Origin: Prostheceraeus crozeri
Taxonomy: Eukaryota; Platyhelminthes; Polycladida; Euryleptidae
Direction: 5' to 3'
Assembly: GCA_907163375.1 (NCBI GenBank)
Contig: CAJQUW010003080.1
Span: 124,001 to 188,000, forward strand
Length of the DNA stretch: 64,000 nucleotides
This document shows, one piece after another, positions 45,656 through 57,448 of the stretch. Each line of letters opens with the position of its first letter. Position 1 is the stretch's first letter. The notes beneath the pieces are model-generated. The model was not told the DNA's origin. It worked only from the letters and a program-made list of their open reading frames with translations, and made no database searches. A program made the translations under genes and the position numbers.

Positions 45656-47530
45656 ACAGAGCTGATCATTAAAAACAGACCACCTAAATTTCGCTGAAAT
45701 TCAATCGATTCTCATGTCTTCCAATCGTTTTGCACAACAACGCGCCATACATCATTCGAGAGCTTGCGTTCTCAGCTTTAAAATTACCTATGATAGACCT
45801 GTATCCGTTACTGTATTTGCTGAGCAGTGCTCAAAATATGAAATCTCTCAATGTACAAATCGCAATTTTTCAAAAGGAAGACATGTGAGCAATGAGCATG
45901 ATAGTGAATCAAACACGAGAAGAAAGGGCATTTTCTGAGCTCTCTCTGTTGACATACTAGTCATCAAAATCGGTTAACAATAGAAATGAGTGATATCGTG
46001 AACTTATCACAAAATCATGACCTGTAAGCGTTCGGCCATACCTGGTGAATTAATATAGAAAATAAAGCTACTGCTAAGCGCCCACCTAGGTAAAAGGAAA
46101 CAGTGTATGTTCGGTACGTGACAGCAAGTTGTCATACACCATAAAAACACAGGCTATTTGTCCATTTAAAATGCATTGTATTGAAATGAGTACAGATTTA
46201 TGGTAAAAAAGCAGTTGGTTACCAAACATTTGCATCACTAACTGTTTGAATAGCCTAGTGCTTCGTCCATCCACCTTTGAATCTATGACTGATTGAATTC
46301 TCCTTGGCATTGATTCCACCAAGTTTGCACACATTTCCTTTATTTCTTGGTCATGATGCCACATCCTCAAGAAATTTGAGACCAGTTCTTGCTTTGATTT
46401 GCAGTGAGCTTTATTCATACGCATTTTTGCAATGGCCCACAAATTTTCGATAGGGTTAGGGTCTTCGCGTGAATCCATCTCGACGCAATAAAGATCAATG
46501 ACTGAATGTGCGCTTTGCATTGAATAGTAAATGTGATTAATCAATCACAGTAGTATCCAAGCAAGACAAGATATCATTCCCTAACCATGAATTGACAGAT
46601 TTTGAACAACAATAAAGGAACATAGAAATTGGTGTAATTCATTGTCTTAGCGTCATAGTATTCTAACCAAGTTCAAAGCGCAAATCTCACATGGAGTAGA
46701 TGCATGACAACTTGCTGTCGCGTACTGTATGTGTTCGGTACGTGTTCGGTTGATAGAGACTTTCCGAACACATCGCGTTTTCTTTTACTTGGGCCGGCGC
46801 TCAGCAGTAACTTTATTTTCTACATGACCTTTTTGTTTGGAAATGTCATGTTCTAATTTTTTCATTAAAAATGCTCATGTGTGTTATCATCAGAATCCTT
46901 GCGATGTGAGAAATATGTAAGTTATATTTATATAAGTTCAATAGTTCTTTTTCAAACTTCAATACTTTTTCTCATTGACGCAAAAGTACACAAACAATGA
47001 TGGTAAACAATATGGCAGCTGCTATGAGAGAACAAAGACATGCCTTCGCCAAATGCCTTGTTTTGAACCTTCGTTCACCTTACATGGTGCTTGTTGACCT
47101 TTCCGGAAATGAGAAAAAGTATTGAAGTTTGAAGATGAACTGTTGAACTTATATCAATATGAGTTCATATTGAATCATGAACATATATCAAGTTCACGAT
47201 ATCACTAATATTTCATTAGTTAACCGATTTTGATAACCAGTATGTCAACAGAGAGCTCAGAAAATGCTATTTCTTCTCGTGCCTGATTCATTGTCATGCT
47301 CACATGTTTTCCTTTTGAAAATTGCGATTTGTAAATTAAGAGATTTACATGCATTAAGAGATTTGAGCATTGCTCAGCAAATACAGTAACGGATACAAGT
47401 CTATCATAGGTAATTTTAAAGCTGATAATGCAAGCTCTTGAATGATGCACGGCACGTTGCTGTTCGACACGATTGTACGACATGAGAATCGATTGAAATT
47501 CATTGAAATCTATCCTCAGCTCTGTAGAAA
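45656..47530. mobile_element. Long inverted-repeat element with a nested Tc1 relic
   Basis: The left arm (about 45656-46015) and right arm (about 47175-47530) are reverse complements: ACAGAGCTGA at the outer edges, TTCAATCGATTCTCATGTC, GATAGACCTGTATCCGTTACTG against CAGTAACGGATACAAGTCTATC (each split by mismatches), and GTTGACATACT. A second inverted pair lies inside: AAGTTCAATAGTTC…CTTCAATACTTTTTCTCAT at 46935-46975 against its complement at 47108-47155. The Tc1 relic occupies 46071-46807. Confidence 0.7.
46071..46807 (-). mobile_element. Tc1-family transposon relic
   Basis: The ends match as inverted repeats: CTGCTAAGCGCCCACCTAGG on the left against CTGCTGAGCGCCGGCCCAAG on the right (complement). 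TTCGGTACGTG and GACAGCAAGTTGTCAT follow on each side, and the flanks are TA. The minus-strand frame (46544 to 46086) contains EDPNPIENLWAIAKMRMNK, then NLVESMPRRIQSVIDSK. This is the end of a Tc1 transposase including the third catalytic acid in the PIENLW motif. Upstream catalytic parts are missing, so the copy is internally deleted and inactive. The inverted match continues a little past the TA (GAAAATAAAG on both sides), so the true ends may lie further out. Confidence 0.8.
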
Positions 47531-48520
47531 TGCAACTAATCTTGATGCTCAGGAGCAACTACCCTTTGTAAGGACCTGCAAAGACTAATTTAGCGCTTAC
47601 AGAGGCAAAACAGGTAACGTCAATCATAAATTAGCAACGGCGAGTGAGAGTGGTTGAAAGGGGTCGGAATGGAGAGAAGAGGAGTAGGAGAGGGGTCGGC
47701 AGGAGTCCATGATGCAAACTCCTGCCTTCTAACTCATGTTGCAATCTGTTCACATTCTATTTTGAAAGCCATCAGACTTCAAAGTTTGTTGTAATATTTT
47801 CCATGGAATCATCTCTTGTTTCACTTTCGTTGATAAATCGCTTTTTTTCATGGTGAGCGGCAGCAGACATTAAGTTCATCAATCATTCTTTGATGATGCA
47901 TTTTCAGACTGAGTGGTACGGTAATTGCACCTATTAAGTGGAAATAAATGCTCAATTATCGGCATTGGAATGAAGAAGTGAACGTTTGCAGATACCCTCT
48001 TCGAATGCTTGTTTGACGTTTAGGCAAATGTTAGTGTCCTTAAGCATCGGGACAATTCGATCGATGGGTACCGTATTCCACTGGTATTTCATCCGCATAA
48101 GACGCTTTGGAGATTGCTTGAAGCATCCAATTTATTTTGTTTCCATCGATGAAGTTATGCTGTGACTTCGATCAAACGGCAAGATAACACTGTCGACGCC
48201 GCTATGTCGGGAGCTTGCTTTTCAGTGATAAATTTTGAACCAACCGGTTCAATTGGGTCTCTAATGTTTTCATTTTGCAATGCAGTTGTATTCAACAGTG
48301 TTCAACAGAATTGTGAAAGGACAATTGTAGTCACACATTTGCAATCCGAATAATGTTTAACTGTTTTACATTTCATTGTTGGTCTCCATTTGGGAGGTGA
48401 CGGACAGATCGATCGCAAATCAAATCTCATTCCTGTTCAAGTGTGAATAAACTTCTTCCTGTTTTCATTCAACCTATACCGGAGTAAAAAAATTAGTTAT
48501 ATTTGCTTTGTATGTGTAGT
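47531..48520. other. PRKD intron sequence without recognised features
   Basis: A purine-rich stretch lies near 47640-47710 (GAGAGTGG, AGAAGAGGAGTAGGAGAGG). Nothing else is recognised. Confidence 0.45.
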
Positions 48521-48630
48521 GGTCTCCGTGGCACAATGGTTAAGTGCTTGGCCTAGCGATCTTTCACTCCAGAGGTCGAGCCCCGAAAGTTTCATTGGAA
48601 GTCATCAGGAAGGGCCTCTCTAGGGATTTG
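48521..48630 (+). mobile_element. tRNA-derived SINE (family S), 3'-truncated
   Basis: The head is well preserved (GGTCTCCGTGGCACAATGGT, CAGAGGTCGAGCCCCGAAAG) and leads into TTTCATTGGAAGTCATCAGG. Similarity stops after AAGGGCCTCTC, so the tail is missing. Confidence 0.8.
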
Positions 48631-48930
48631 AGAATGTTGATATCTAACACAGGGTTATTGAACGGTATTCGTGCAACAATTAATTGAAAATTCTGTTTCT
48701 TTGATAATCACAACAAATGAACAAATGAACGCGAAGACACAGCGCAACCCCTGCAATTGTTTGTATCTTCTGCTGAAAATAACCACATTTTCTGCTCATT
48801 GAGATTGCATCTTGACGATACTCAATCTTCTCTTCTTTGTCACTGTTGTTAGATCAAAGATAACAATAATGAAACCAAGCAACCACTTTTCATTTTTATT
48901 AACTTTTAGTGAAATATAACTTTTTTGAAG

Positions 48931-49112
48931 GATATCCGTGGCACAGTGGTCAAGTGCTTGGCCGAACTATCTTTCGGTCCACAGGTCGAGCCCCGAAAGT
49001 GTCATTGGAAGCAGTCAGGAAGGGCATCCGAACTAAAAGATCATAACGATCCAGATTATAGTCTGACTGTGTCAGCACCGTCTAAGCCCCCGTATGGGGG
49101 AGTAGCGATGCT
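48931..49112 (+). mobile_element. tRNA-derived SINE (family S), near full length
   Basis: The head (ATCCGTGGCACAGTGGTCAA as A-box region; CAGGTCGAGCCCCGAAAG as B-box region), body (GTGTCATTGGAAGCAGTCAG, GGAAGGGCATCCGAACTAAA) and tail (GTCTGACTGTGTCAGCACCG, GTATGGGGGAGTAGCGATGC) are all present. It ends in an AT-rich run with ATTCATTCA. Confidence 0.85.
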
Positions 49113-50769
49113 AAACCATCATCATTCATTCACATATTTGTATTTCTAAGTGCTAGTTGCAGGTGCATGACTAAATGATAGGTGACAACTTTACCACTAA
49201 ACATTCAACAGATCTAAACACTACAGTGCATCAGTCATGGGAGAAGTTTAACTGGAGTTCAAAAAGAGCATGGCAAAGCATGTGATTTTGTTTTTTCAGA
49301 ATTCTCAGGTATTGACATTCAATATGAAATTTACTCATGTAAAAACATTGGCTGCAATATCATATTCCCATATTCTGAAGGTGCATTGTGATGAATTGGA
49401 TAGTTACCTACTGAACATGCATTCTTCCCATAATGCGCTGTATCTAATACACACTTCAGCTTGATGCACGATTAGTGCAAGTTGTCTTCTACTAAATTAT
49501 TTCTAACTTTCAATATCAATTGAATAGGTGCATGTCAGAGAAAAAGGGCTGGTGTAACAGAATGTTTTACTTGAAAAACAATGTTTTAAAACTGCTTTTA
49601 AAATCATGCTTTGTGTGTTCTTTCAAAACTTCTTCAGAGGTGACTTTAAAACGTGGTTGTGAACGCGACTGCAAGGCTGTAATCATCTTTATGGCTTGCT
49701 AGAAAGACGAATACGGTGGTTTAGAATAATTCCATGAAATTAAGTTAATGCCACTAATGTGACATAAACTGTTCATTAGTAGACTCACAAACTTACGAAC
49801 AGCATGTGATGTACATTACTGGTGCTTTATTCCACATATTATAGCATATTTTGAGGTCGCCGGCATTTTGAATAGGTTTTAGACTGTTCAGTCGAAAAGA
49901 AACCATGCGAAATGCTGATATCAATAACAAAAAATGCCAAATAATGAAAAGAATAAAGCCTGAAAATGTAAGGGCATGATGTTTTTCTGCTTTGAAACAT
50001 TTTAATAACATCATCTCTTAAAACCCTAAGTTTCGCTAGTGATGTTGGAGGAAGATGACATGCAGGAGCGATCATCATAAATCGATAATGAGTCAATAAT
50101 GCAATAATATTCCAGACAAATGGAGGCCGAACTGCATTGCAAGACTCGTTCCATGCTAAATGTTCCAACTGGCACTTGGAATTTTTCGAAAGCAATTTGT
50201 GTTATATCTTGAATAGCATGCATTTTCGTCCACTTGCACTCTCCTTCTAAATACCAGTCTTGCTTTACCTATAATCTGCGCCTGTAAAGTCGATTTCTTT
50301 CGAAGATGGTGACAATACGCAGCAGGTGCTCCTTTTCAGTCACACGAATTACATTCGTGCAGTTATTTTCAGACCAATAATTACAGGTAATCAAAACATA
50401 ACACAAAGTTTAATTTGATCTAAACATTGTCACTTTCACGAATTGACTGAAAATGGCAGAGAAGCGTCGTATTTAAAATCATCTTTCGCTAATTATGAAA
50501 CCATACATATTGGGGGCAGGAATTGTAAAGCATGCAATATAATATGTAGCTACTGGGTGTCTTTGTATAGTGACACAGCCTTCACCGTTCTCTTCAGTTG
50601 ATAGACTTATTCATCGAACATGAACTCTCATTCCATCTAGCGTCCGTCTTGACTGCGCTAGGATTGACGGTGTTCCCTTGTTGATGGCTTTCCACTTGGC
50701 GAATTCTTCTTTGAGGTGGAACTTGTGCATGTCTTCCAGGTCTTTCATGGTTCTCCAGCTGCTTTATTC
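49113..50769. other. PRKD intron sequence without recognised features
   Basis: The open frames of 60-118 codons at 49270-50223 are not recognisable and lack family motifs. Confidence 0.45.
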
Positions 50770-50791
50770 GGTGCTTATGGGTTATCTCCAG

Positions 50792-51576
50792 CAGGGATGT
50801 GGAGTCGGAGTCCCGGAGTCCTATCATTTTTGCTGGAGTCGGAGTCCTGTCATTTGATAGGACTCCGGACTCCGGCCTATAACTAGACCCGAAATATAAT
50901 ACAAACAAATTATTTATCCTCGTGCATAGCTGTTACTGTCTTGGTATCAACTTTCTCCGTCAAACAAAAGTACAGAGACAGCAGTGCATGCAAAGATTGT
51001 AATAGTTGAGTGAGTAAGCCGTGATAGTGACAAAAAGATTGTCTTTTCACTCGGTGATTTGATAAAAAGACAAGCCTTCCTGGCCTCTGTCACACCTAAG
51101 CAACAAAAGTCACATCAGAGACAAAAATGAAATTCTAGTTTGTTTGAGAACGTTGTCTCTCACCATCACGTTAATCGTGTGTGATGGCTCCTCCAAAGCG
51201 CATATTAGAATCGAAAGTGTACTCATATTTTTTGGAGAAGGATGGGGCATTTTCATGCCTGGTAGAGACTGCAGAAAAGCTGTGTGAAGCACACTTCAAG
51301 AAGATGGGAGGAGCCGAGTCGTATGCATCCAGCTTAAAGCGACATTTGATAAACTTTCATCGAAAATGATTGATAATTGATACAGCAATGATTGCTAAAT
51401 GTAGGTTCAGGTAAGCCTATAATGATCTATGATGTAGGTTACCAGTTAATTTTTCAAAAAACGTGGCTTTATATACTTGTCACCCGGAGTCGTAGTCGGA
51501 ATCCTATCAAAAGCCGGAGTCCTATCAACACCCGGAGTCGGAGTCCTATCAAAATGAGAGGACTCCGCATTCCCTG
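50792..51576 (+). mobile_element. hAT element 1 (785 bp, internally deleted)
   Basis: The ends CAGGGATGTGGAGTCGGAGT and (complement) CAGGGAATGCGGAGTCC are inverted repeats, with GGAGTCGGAGTCC repeated several times near each end. The flanks ATCTCCAG (50784-50791) and TTCTCCAA (51577-51584) form a decayed 8-bp target duplication inside element B. Apart from a BED finger frame no transposase is left. Confidence 0.8.
51184..51369 (+). CDS. BED-type zinc finger fragment of hAT transposase
   Basis: The frame from ATG at 51184 encodes 61 residues: PKRILESKVYSYFLEKDGAF, then SCLVETAEKLCEAHFKKMGG, then a SSLKRHLINFH ending. The spacing (S.V..YF, C, then SSLkrHL...H) is that of an N-terminal BED DNA-binding finger in hAT transposases. 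The second Cys of the first CxxC is replaced by Glu, so metal binding is doubtful. It stops at 51367-51369, and the catalytic domain is absent. Confidence 0.65.
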   Translation: MAPPKRILESKVYSYFLEKDGAFSCLVETAEKLCEAHFKKMGGAESYASSLKRHLINFHRK

Positions 51577-51866
51577 TTCTCCAACCACGCTTTCAAAATT
51601 GTCTAAAATCTGTAGAAATCAATCAATCGTCACAAAACTTTATGTACGCGTCAGGGAGGATATTTTCTACCTACAGACCAAAATTTTTGCAAATCGGACA
51701 AGTACCTTGTGAGTTAGGAGCAGTGCTGCCACTCCTGCGTAAATTTACGCAGTGCGTGAAAAAAAATATTTCTGCGTGAAATGCGTGGGATTTTGAAGAG
51801 GTGCGTGAAGGGAAATATGGATAATACTTACATATGATCTGTTAAGGAATATTATATAATTTTGTA

Positions 51867-52959
51867 TTGTATGTTGATGAAAACACAAAAAGATTGAAGA
51901 AAATTTCATTTGATCGAGATTCACAACTTCCAGATTCTGCCATATTTATCGGTGAAGACACCGGAAAGAAACTGGATTCTGCTAGTGAATCAGTGCGCAC
52001 TGAATTTTTCAACCGTGTCCGAAAGTTTTATTGTACTTTGTCCAGTAAACTTCAAGGCTATTTACCGCTGGCCGACAAGCGAGTGAGGCAACTTCGTTTC
52101 CTGGATCCTGCTCTTCGGAAAACCGAAGATGAAACAGCAGTTGTTTCCATTGCCAAAGAAGTACATGTACAGCAGTGAAGATGTCACATCCTTGATAACG
52201 GAGTGGCGTCAATATGGGATTTCACGCGCAGTTGAAGAACTTAACGATATAGTTCAGCACTGGCTTCATGTCGGGAGTCTGAAATCGACTGCCATCGGTG
52301 ACTGCAACACTTCGCAACAAGCCTATCCGATTCTCACACGATTGTCCACCTCCGTTTTGTCAATACCTCACGGAAATGCTGCGGTAGAACGAGTTTTTTG
52401 TTGTCTGTCAGATACAGTTACTAAAAAGCGAAACTGTTTGAATGAAATCTCAGTGAACTCATGCTTGGTTATCAGTGGCTATCTGCGGGCTTCGAACTAC
52501 TGTTGTTACAATTTTCCTTTGAGTGAAGACCTGGTCCAAATGGGTTTCAATGCTCATGCATCATACCAGAAGAGACTGAAAGAGGAGAAAGAGGCCGACA
52601 AGAAAAAATCGGAACAAGCAGCGCGGAAGAGGAAATTGGAGGAAGAAATTGAGGAAGAAATGGAAAGATCGAAAGAGCAGATGGCATTGTTGAACAAGCA
52701 AAAGCAAATAGCATCAAATAAAAGCGAACTCCAAGAAGAAGAATCATCTGCTTTATTGATGATAGCTGAGTATCAAAAGAAACTGTCGCTTATTCAGATG
52801 AAACGCAAGAAGATTGAAAAAGACGAAAAGAAATTGACAGCGGAACAGACAAAATCAAAAGAAAGAATCATAAAGAAAACAATTGAACAGTTTGCCAAAA
52901 GTAGCAGTACCCGGTTATTTACATTTTCTCAAATATTGTTATCTTCAAAGTTTTTTTAG
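51867..52959 (+). pseudogene. hAT transposase, C-terminal part, one frameshift
   Basis: The first frame (51867 to about 52155) gives FNRVRKFYCTLSSKLQGYLP and LRFLDPALRKTEDETAVVS. After a one-base shift near 52155-52165 the second frame continues YSSEDVTSLITEWRQY, then LSTSVLSIPHGNAAVERVFC and TKKRNCLNEI, the hAT dimerisation domain. It then runs into a long charged coiled coil (KRLKEEKEADKKKSEQAARK and onward, Glu/Lys-rich heptads to about residue 270). The catalytic N-terminal half and any BED finger are missing. A coiled-coil tail this long is unusual for the family. Confidence 0.85.
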
Positions 52960-54009
52960 TTGAATTATACAGTATATTTTGTACAGTGTGTAGTAGTAGC
53001 ATGTACATGCATTGTCAGTACGTATAATCAGTAGGTACTCTTGTTGTATTTTGTATTCGAAAGTTTGGACATTTTTATAGAAACTAGTAGAGCTGAGCAT
53101 AATTCGTTGGAGCTTATTTTTAATCGAATAATTTCATTTATGACTTTTTTAGTAGACTGTACACTAGAGCTGCCTAGCTCTTTGAGTTTGTTTTTTTACT
53201 ATTATGGTCTTTTGATAGATATATTCTGTTGTTATATTTTGTTTTTACGAGTCTTGCGTTTGTTAAGTCTTTTGATAGATACTCTCTACCGATATTTGTT
53301 GTTTTCAAAATACATGTATTGATGAATTGAAAGCATTTGTTTTTGGTTGGATTGCGCAGCTGCAATGTCTAATGTATGATTGATGTAGATTTAAAATGCG
53401 GAGCTAATCGTCTGAAGGAAGCAAGAGAATAAGTACAGAAAAAAATAGATTGTGCACTCTTTAGACTTACCGTACATGTACTTCCATAACACATTCTCAA
53501 CGCATGTTGAAGCATAATTTGACCGTATCAAGACGAAACGTTGTAAGCACCATGTGACGATTTTTCAGGAGAGTCGAAATATAATTAAAAATTTTATTGT
53601 TCTTTATGGTCTTTATGGCTTCTTGTTCCTTTACGCTCCTCAAGTTCATGCTTCAAAGGGTTTGAACACAGAAATTAGGGTACGTGACAGCTCGACAATA
53701 CGCATTCCGAATATATAAAAGTCTCATTTTCGCAAAAATGTCGGTGACAACGTTTCGTCCTTGTCCGGTCGAATTGAAGCAGTTTCACAGATAGTAATTT
53801 AAGATCAAATTTATCGGAACATAACCACCACACAGCCTACACATACGGTCACATGTAGTTGTGATGAGTCAAAACAAAATTGAAAGGAAAAGTTGAACTT
53901 GTAAACCGTCTTGTAAAGTAGATGTAGCGCTACAATTAACTGTTTAATACGCCTGCGTGAAAAAAATTCACCTGTGTGGGATTTTCTAAATATCAGAGTG
54001 GCAGCACTG
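52960..54009. other. 3' non-coding part of hAT element 2
   Basis: Over 1 kb lies between the transposase stop and the right end. It contains an imperfect inverted pair around GACGAAACGTTGT (53531-53543) and ACAACGTTTCGTC (53748-53760), the string also seen in the hammerhead-like relics elsewhere. A second small element may be nested here. Confidence 0.5.
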
Positions 54010-54487
54010 GTTAGGAGCGATAACTTGAAGTGCAGCAATGTCTGCAATTTGATTTGACATCTTCTGACCTCATCGTCTGAGCTGAAAGCAGTTGCGGTCA
54101 GCAGTCATTTTCCGACAATTCGTGAAGTGATGATGACCAGGCCGTATCCCTTGCAACAATATATTTAACCCAAAAAATGTGTGACAGGGTAGTGGTCGTG
54201 GGAAGAATTCAAATAGCTGTGGATGAGACGAAGAGGGACAGAGAACAATGCACACACAAGTAACAATAATGCGTCGAACAGACGAAGTCAGATCAGGCTG
54301 TTGACATCGCTACACTTCACGTGATCGTCTCTCATGCAAAGAGCACTTGTCTGATCTGCATAAAATTTTGTAAGTAAGTCGAAAATGTGCTTAAGTGCGT
54401 TTACCTGAAGTTTGGTGACAATTGATTCATTTTTGCAGATTTTAGACAAATTTGAAAACCCGGGGGGGAGATGACCCATAAGTACTC

Positions 54488-55370
54488 TCTATTCACCTCA
54501 AAATGAAAAACTTTCATGGTCCACTTCATCTGGTTCCTACCCCGCATGTGACCAAACGGTCTCAGACATCTTTTTTCTTCGAGATCGAAGGAAGTCCCAT
54601 CGCTTGTATTGGCTTTTCACTACACCTTCTATTGACTGTCATCCTCTATCTGAAGGGAGCGGCACAAACTTTCCTTTTCAATTTGACTGACTGACTACAT
54701 TTCAGGAGCACCGATAACTCTGAGAATTCGCTCAGTTACAGTTTTTCGATGGAATTTTATACCAGAACCAAACTCGACTTAACTTCGAAGCTCATCACAA
54801 CCATTTCGATTCTGCTGATGGCAAAGAGAACGTCATTAATCCAAAAAAACCCAACACTGCAGCCTTTTATTTCAATTAGATTGTTGTTCAATTTTTCTGC
54901 GACGCACATGTTTGTATCCTGTCCCCTGCATGAATTCCTGCGTGGTATTGAGAAATAAAAACCCCAAAAAATCAGCTAATTGGGAATGTGCGCCACTGCC
55001 TTAAAATACTATCAATGTCACGCTTCCAAAATTTATTGATGTCATGTAGACTGACGGAAAATAGTCGACACAAGAAAGGTTTTGCAATATTTCCATTCCT
55101 GTGAAAAAAGCTAGAATGTTCATTTACAGTCGGAACACATTTTTGTCGATCACCGTATGCTGTCCTTTCCGACTGAGTGAACAAATTCTGTGCACTGTTT
55201 TCATACATAACTTATTAACATATTTGAATTTCTGCTTATATTTTCAAACTCCATGACAATTCTAAGACACATGTGAAGAGATTTGAAACGAGAATTCATA
55301 GCTGCTAGGATAAGGAACTGTTGGTTAGTAGGAATTTATAGTATTAATTGAATGAGGTGAATTTAATGGT
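54488..55370. other. PRKD intron sequence without recognised features
   Basis: No exon or repeat is recognised. Confidence 0.45.
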
Positions 55371-55552
55371 GAGGTCTCCGTGGCACAGTGGTTAAGTGCT
55401 TGGCCCAGCGATCTTTCGGTCCAGAGGTCGATCCCCGAAAGTGTCATTGGAAGTCGGCAGGAAGTGCATCCGGACTAAAAGGTAACAACGCTCCAGATTA
55501 AAATCTGACTGCGTCAGCACCGTCCAAGCCTCCAGTATGGGGAGTAGTGAAG
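55371..55552 (+). mobile_element. tRNA-derived SINE (family S), full length reference copy
   Basis: This is the best copy. The head is GTCTCCGTGGCACAGTGGTT (A box) and CCAGAGGTCGATCCCCGAAAG, split as CCAGAGGTCGA/TCCCCGAAAG (B box). The body is GTGTCATTGGAAGTCGGCAG, GGAAGTGCATCCGGACTAAA, CGCTCCAGATTAAAATCTGA. The tail is GCGTCAGCACCGTCCAAGCC and GTATGGGGAGTAGTGAAG. The GGAAG.GCATCCGG block resembles the LINE-derived tails of other animal SINEs, so the partner may be an RTE-like LINE; that is inference. Confidence 0.9.
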
Positions 55553-56379
55553 TTTAACCATTCAATTGAATGTTGTCGATATAGATAGAATATTTATTTA
55601 GCATCGTTTCTAATTGCGTTTCTGTAGGCCTACTGAAATATATGAATTATTGCAAATTTCTCATTCTTGCTTCCTTAATTTTTCAGGAACTAAGGCATTT
55701 TGAAGATTCAAGCTTGAAAAATAGTATACCAACGAATGTTGATGCAACGTTTTCAGCTTTTTGTTAGAGTAGTTGAAAATTGACCGCCACCTGTAATAGA
55801 ACGCATCTAAGTGAAGAAGTCAAAAAGTAGAGCACCATGGAGATCTATCCTAGGCTTTACGGTATCTTGGAAGTAAACTGCATCAATTGTATGTAGGCTG
55901 CATTATACCGGTGCATTATAATTAATTTTTAAATTTTAATGAATGATTTAGGACAAGATTAATACTTGATACATTTGAATTTCATGTTTTCAGAGTAGAT
56001 ATAAGTTTCTGAAAATGGACTTAACGTCTATCTCTGAATTATTTCCCAGAAGATTGATACACAGTTGTAATATCATTCTTCTCTGGTATTATCGGAGCCT
56101 ATCGCTTACTTGTATAGATTGTCTCTTTACAATAGTATGACTTCTCTCTAATTTCATCCAATGCGCTTCGTGTGTCAAATTAAAATGTAATACATCATTC
56201 CATTAAGTGATAAAAAAACTGCATTACATGTCTCCTGAACGGATTCCATCAACACAATCAACCTTAGCGGTTTCAGCTCACCGGAATCTCACCACTGATT
56301 AACAACTCTGAAAGAATTCTTCAACATAAGAACCTGAAACATTAGTAATCCATCGAATTTCAATTCAGTATGTGTAATG
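55553..56379. other. PRKD intron sequence without recognised features
   Basis: Nothing is recognised in this stretch. Confidence 0.45.
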
Positions 56380-56423
56380 GCGTCGCTGGTGCGTCGCTGG
56401 TGCGTCGCTGGTGCGTCGCTTTC
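56380..56423 (+). repeat. 11-bp tandem repeat
   Basis: Four units of GCGTCGCTGGT, the last one altered to GCGTCGCTTTC. Confidence 0.9.
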
Positions 56424-56974
56424 ACTCGTTAGGTGACATTATCGCTATTTTCTTACATTCTTCGTCTCACTGTGACATGGAAGGCAGAGCTTCACTACTG
56501 AATTTGAAATTGTCTCCAGATTGATTTGTTTATCAGAACAAGCGCTTCAATCTGAAAATATTTGCGGATAAGAATTCTCTAGCTTCATTTTTTTGTTTCC
56601 AATGCTTAGTAAGAGCAGAAAGAATGTTTTCTCTTTATTTAACATGTCAGTCATGCATTGAATTAAAGCAACAGACGACTAAAAGAAACGAGGAAACTCG
56701 CATGTAGACGAAAAGACAATTCCATCCGTGTAAATAGTTGAACACACAAGACAATGAAAAATTCCATCAAAATGCTGCTTTCTGGAATAGACGCAATTTT
56801 CTTGGGATGCTTTGTACATGCGATGAGGATACATTCACTATTCACTCGATGTTCGCGACCTTGAAAACCTTGGAAAGCCTTGAATTTGGACATTAAAAAT
56901 GAACGATGCGTCACAATCATGGTAACTCATGCAACTCACGCTCCGTGCACTACTTACCAGTACTTACTTATCTG
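56424..56974. other. PRKD intron sequence without recognised features
   Basis: Nothing is recognised in this stretch. Confidence 0.4.
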
Positions 56975-57150
56975 CACTTGTTCTCGCTTGACCACGATTG
57001 AGTGACCGTAGCGACCAGACGTCTGTAGTCTTCCCGATCTGCCGCAGCATCGATATGTTCGCGTATGGATCGGAGACCTGCCACTTGAGATCTCCAGGTA
57101 AGACGAGGTCGACCCCTCGCGGGTTGATGACCTACAGGTGGTAAGTGGGA
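56975..57150 (-). pseudogene. LINE C-terminal relic (minus strand)
   Basis: The minus strand reads ARGRPRLTWRSQVAGLRSIR followed by EHIDAAADREDYRRLVATVT. GRPR.TW and A.DR..(W/Y)R.LV..VT are the last conserved block of many non-LTR retrotransposon polyproteins. Only this scrap remains, and it is antisense to PRKD. Confidence 0.6.
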
Positions 57151-57448
57151 CACAACATTGAGAATCATGATGGTAACTGACAGTGGGCTAGGGTTACCTG
57201 CGCAGGCATGCACCTCCGCGTTGTTGCGATGAAGATACCACCTAATGCCAAGTGCACTTCACAGACAATTTCTGTGGAACACAGCGATGCGACGAGAGGA
57301 TGGCTCAGTGAGTTCCCAAGCTTCGTTGACGTAACACAGGACAATCTAATATATGTAGAGCTTCGTGTGCAGCTATTGATAATTGACATGATTTGGTTCT
57401 ACATGTGGATGTTACATGTATTCAGTATTTCAGACGAATGAAGCTTCG

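Larger units (their letters stand above)
51721..54009 (+). mobile_element. hAT element 2 (2,289 bp)
   Basis: The terminal inverted repeats are perfect: CAGTGCTGCCACTC at the left and GAGTGGCAGCACTG at the right. The flanks are the perfect 8-bp target duplication GTTAGGAG (51713-51720 and 54010-54017). Repeated TGCGTGAAAAAAA motifs lie near both ends. It holds the C-terminal part of a hAT transposase but lacks the N-terminal half. The perfect duplication shows it is younger than hAT element 1 next door. Confidence 0.92.
50770..54487. mobile_element. Inverted-repeat element B, copy split by two hAT insertions
   Basis: Three pieces together reconstruct element B. The start (GGTGCTTATGGGTTATCTCC) is at 50770-50791. 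The left arm (TTTCAAAATTGTCTAAAATC…ATTTTCTACC…) is at 51577-51720. The remainder and right arm are at 54010-54487, ending TTTGAAAACCCGGGGGGGAG and CCCATAAGTACT. Removing the two insertions leaves about 640 bp, close to the 620 bp of the intact copy at 40794-41413. The element therefore landed first and both hATs later. Confidence 0.85.

Noticed and set aside
56663..56920. 85-codon minus-strand frame as a host exon
   Set aside because: No domain or splice support; adjacent to a LINE scrap but not part of it.
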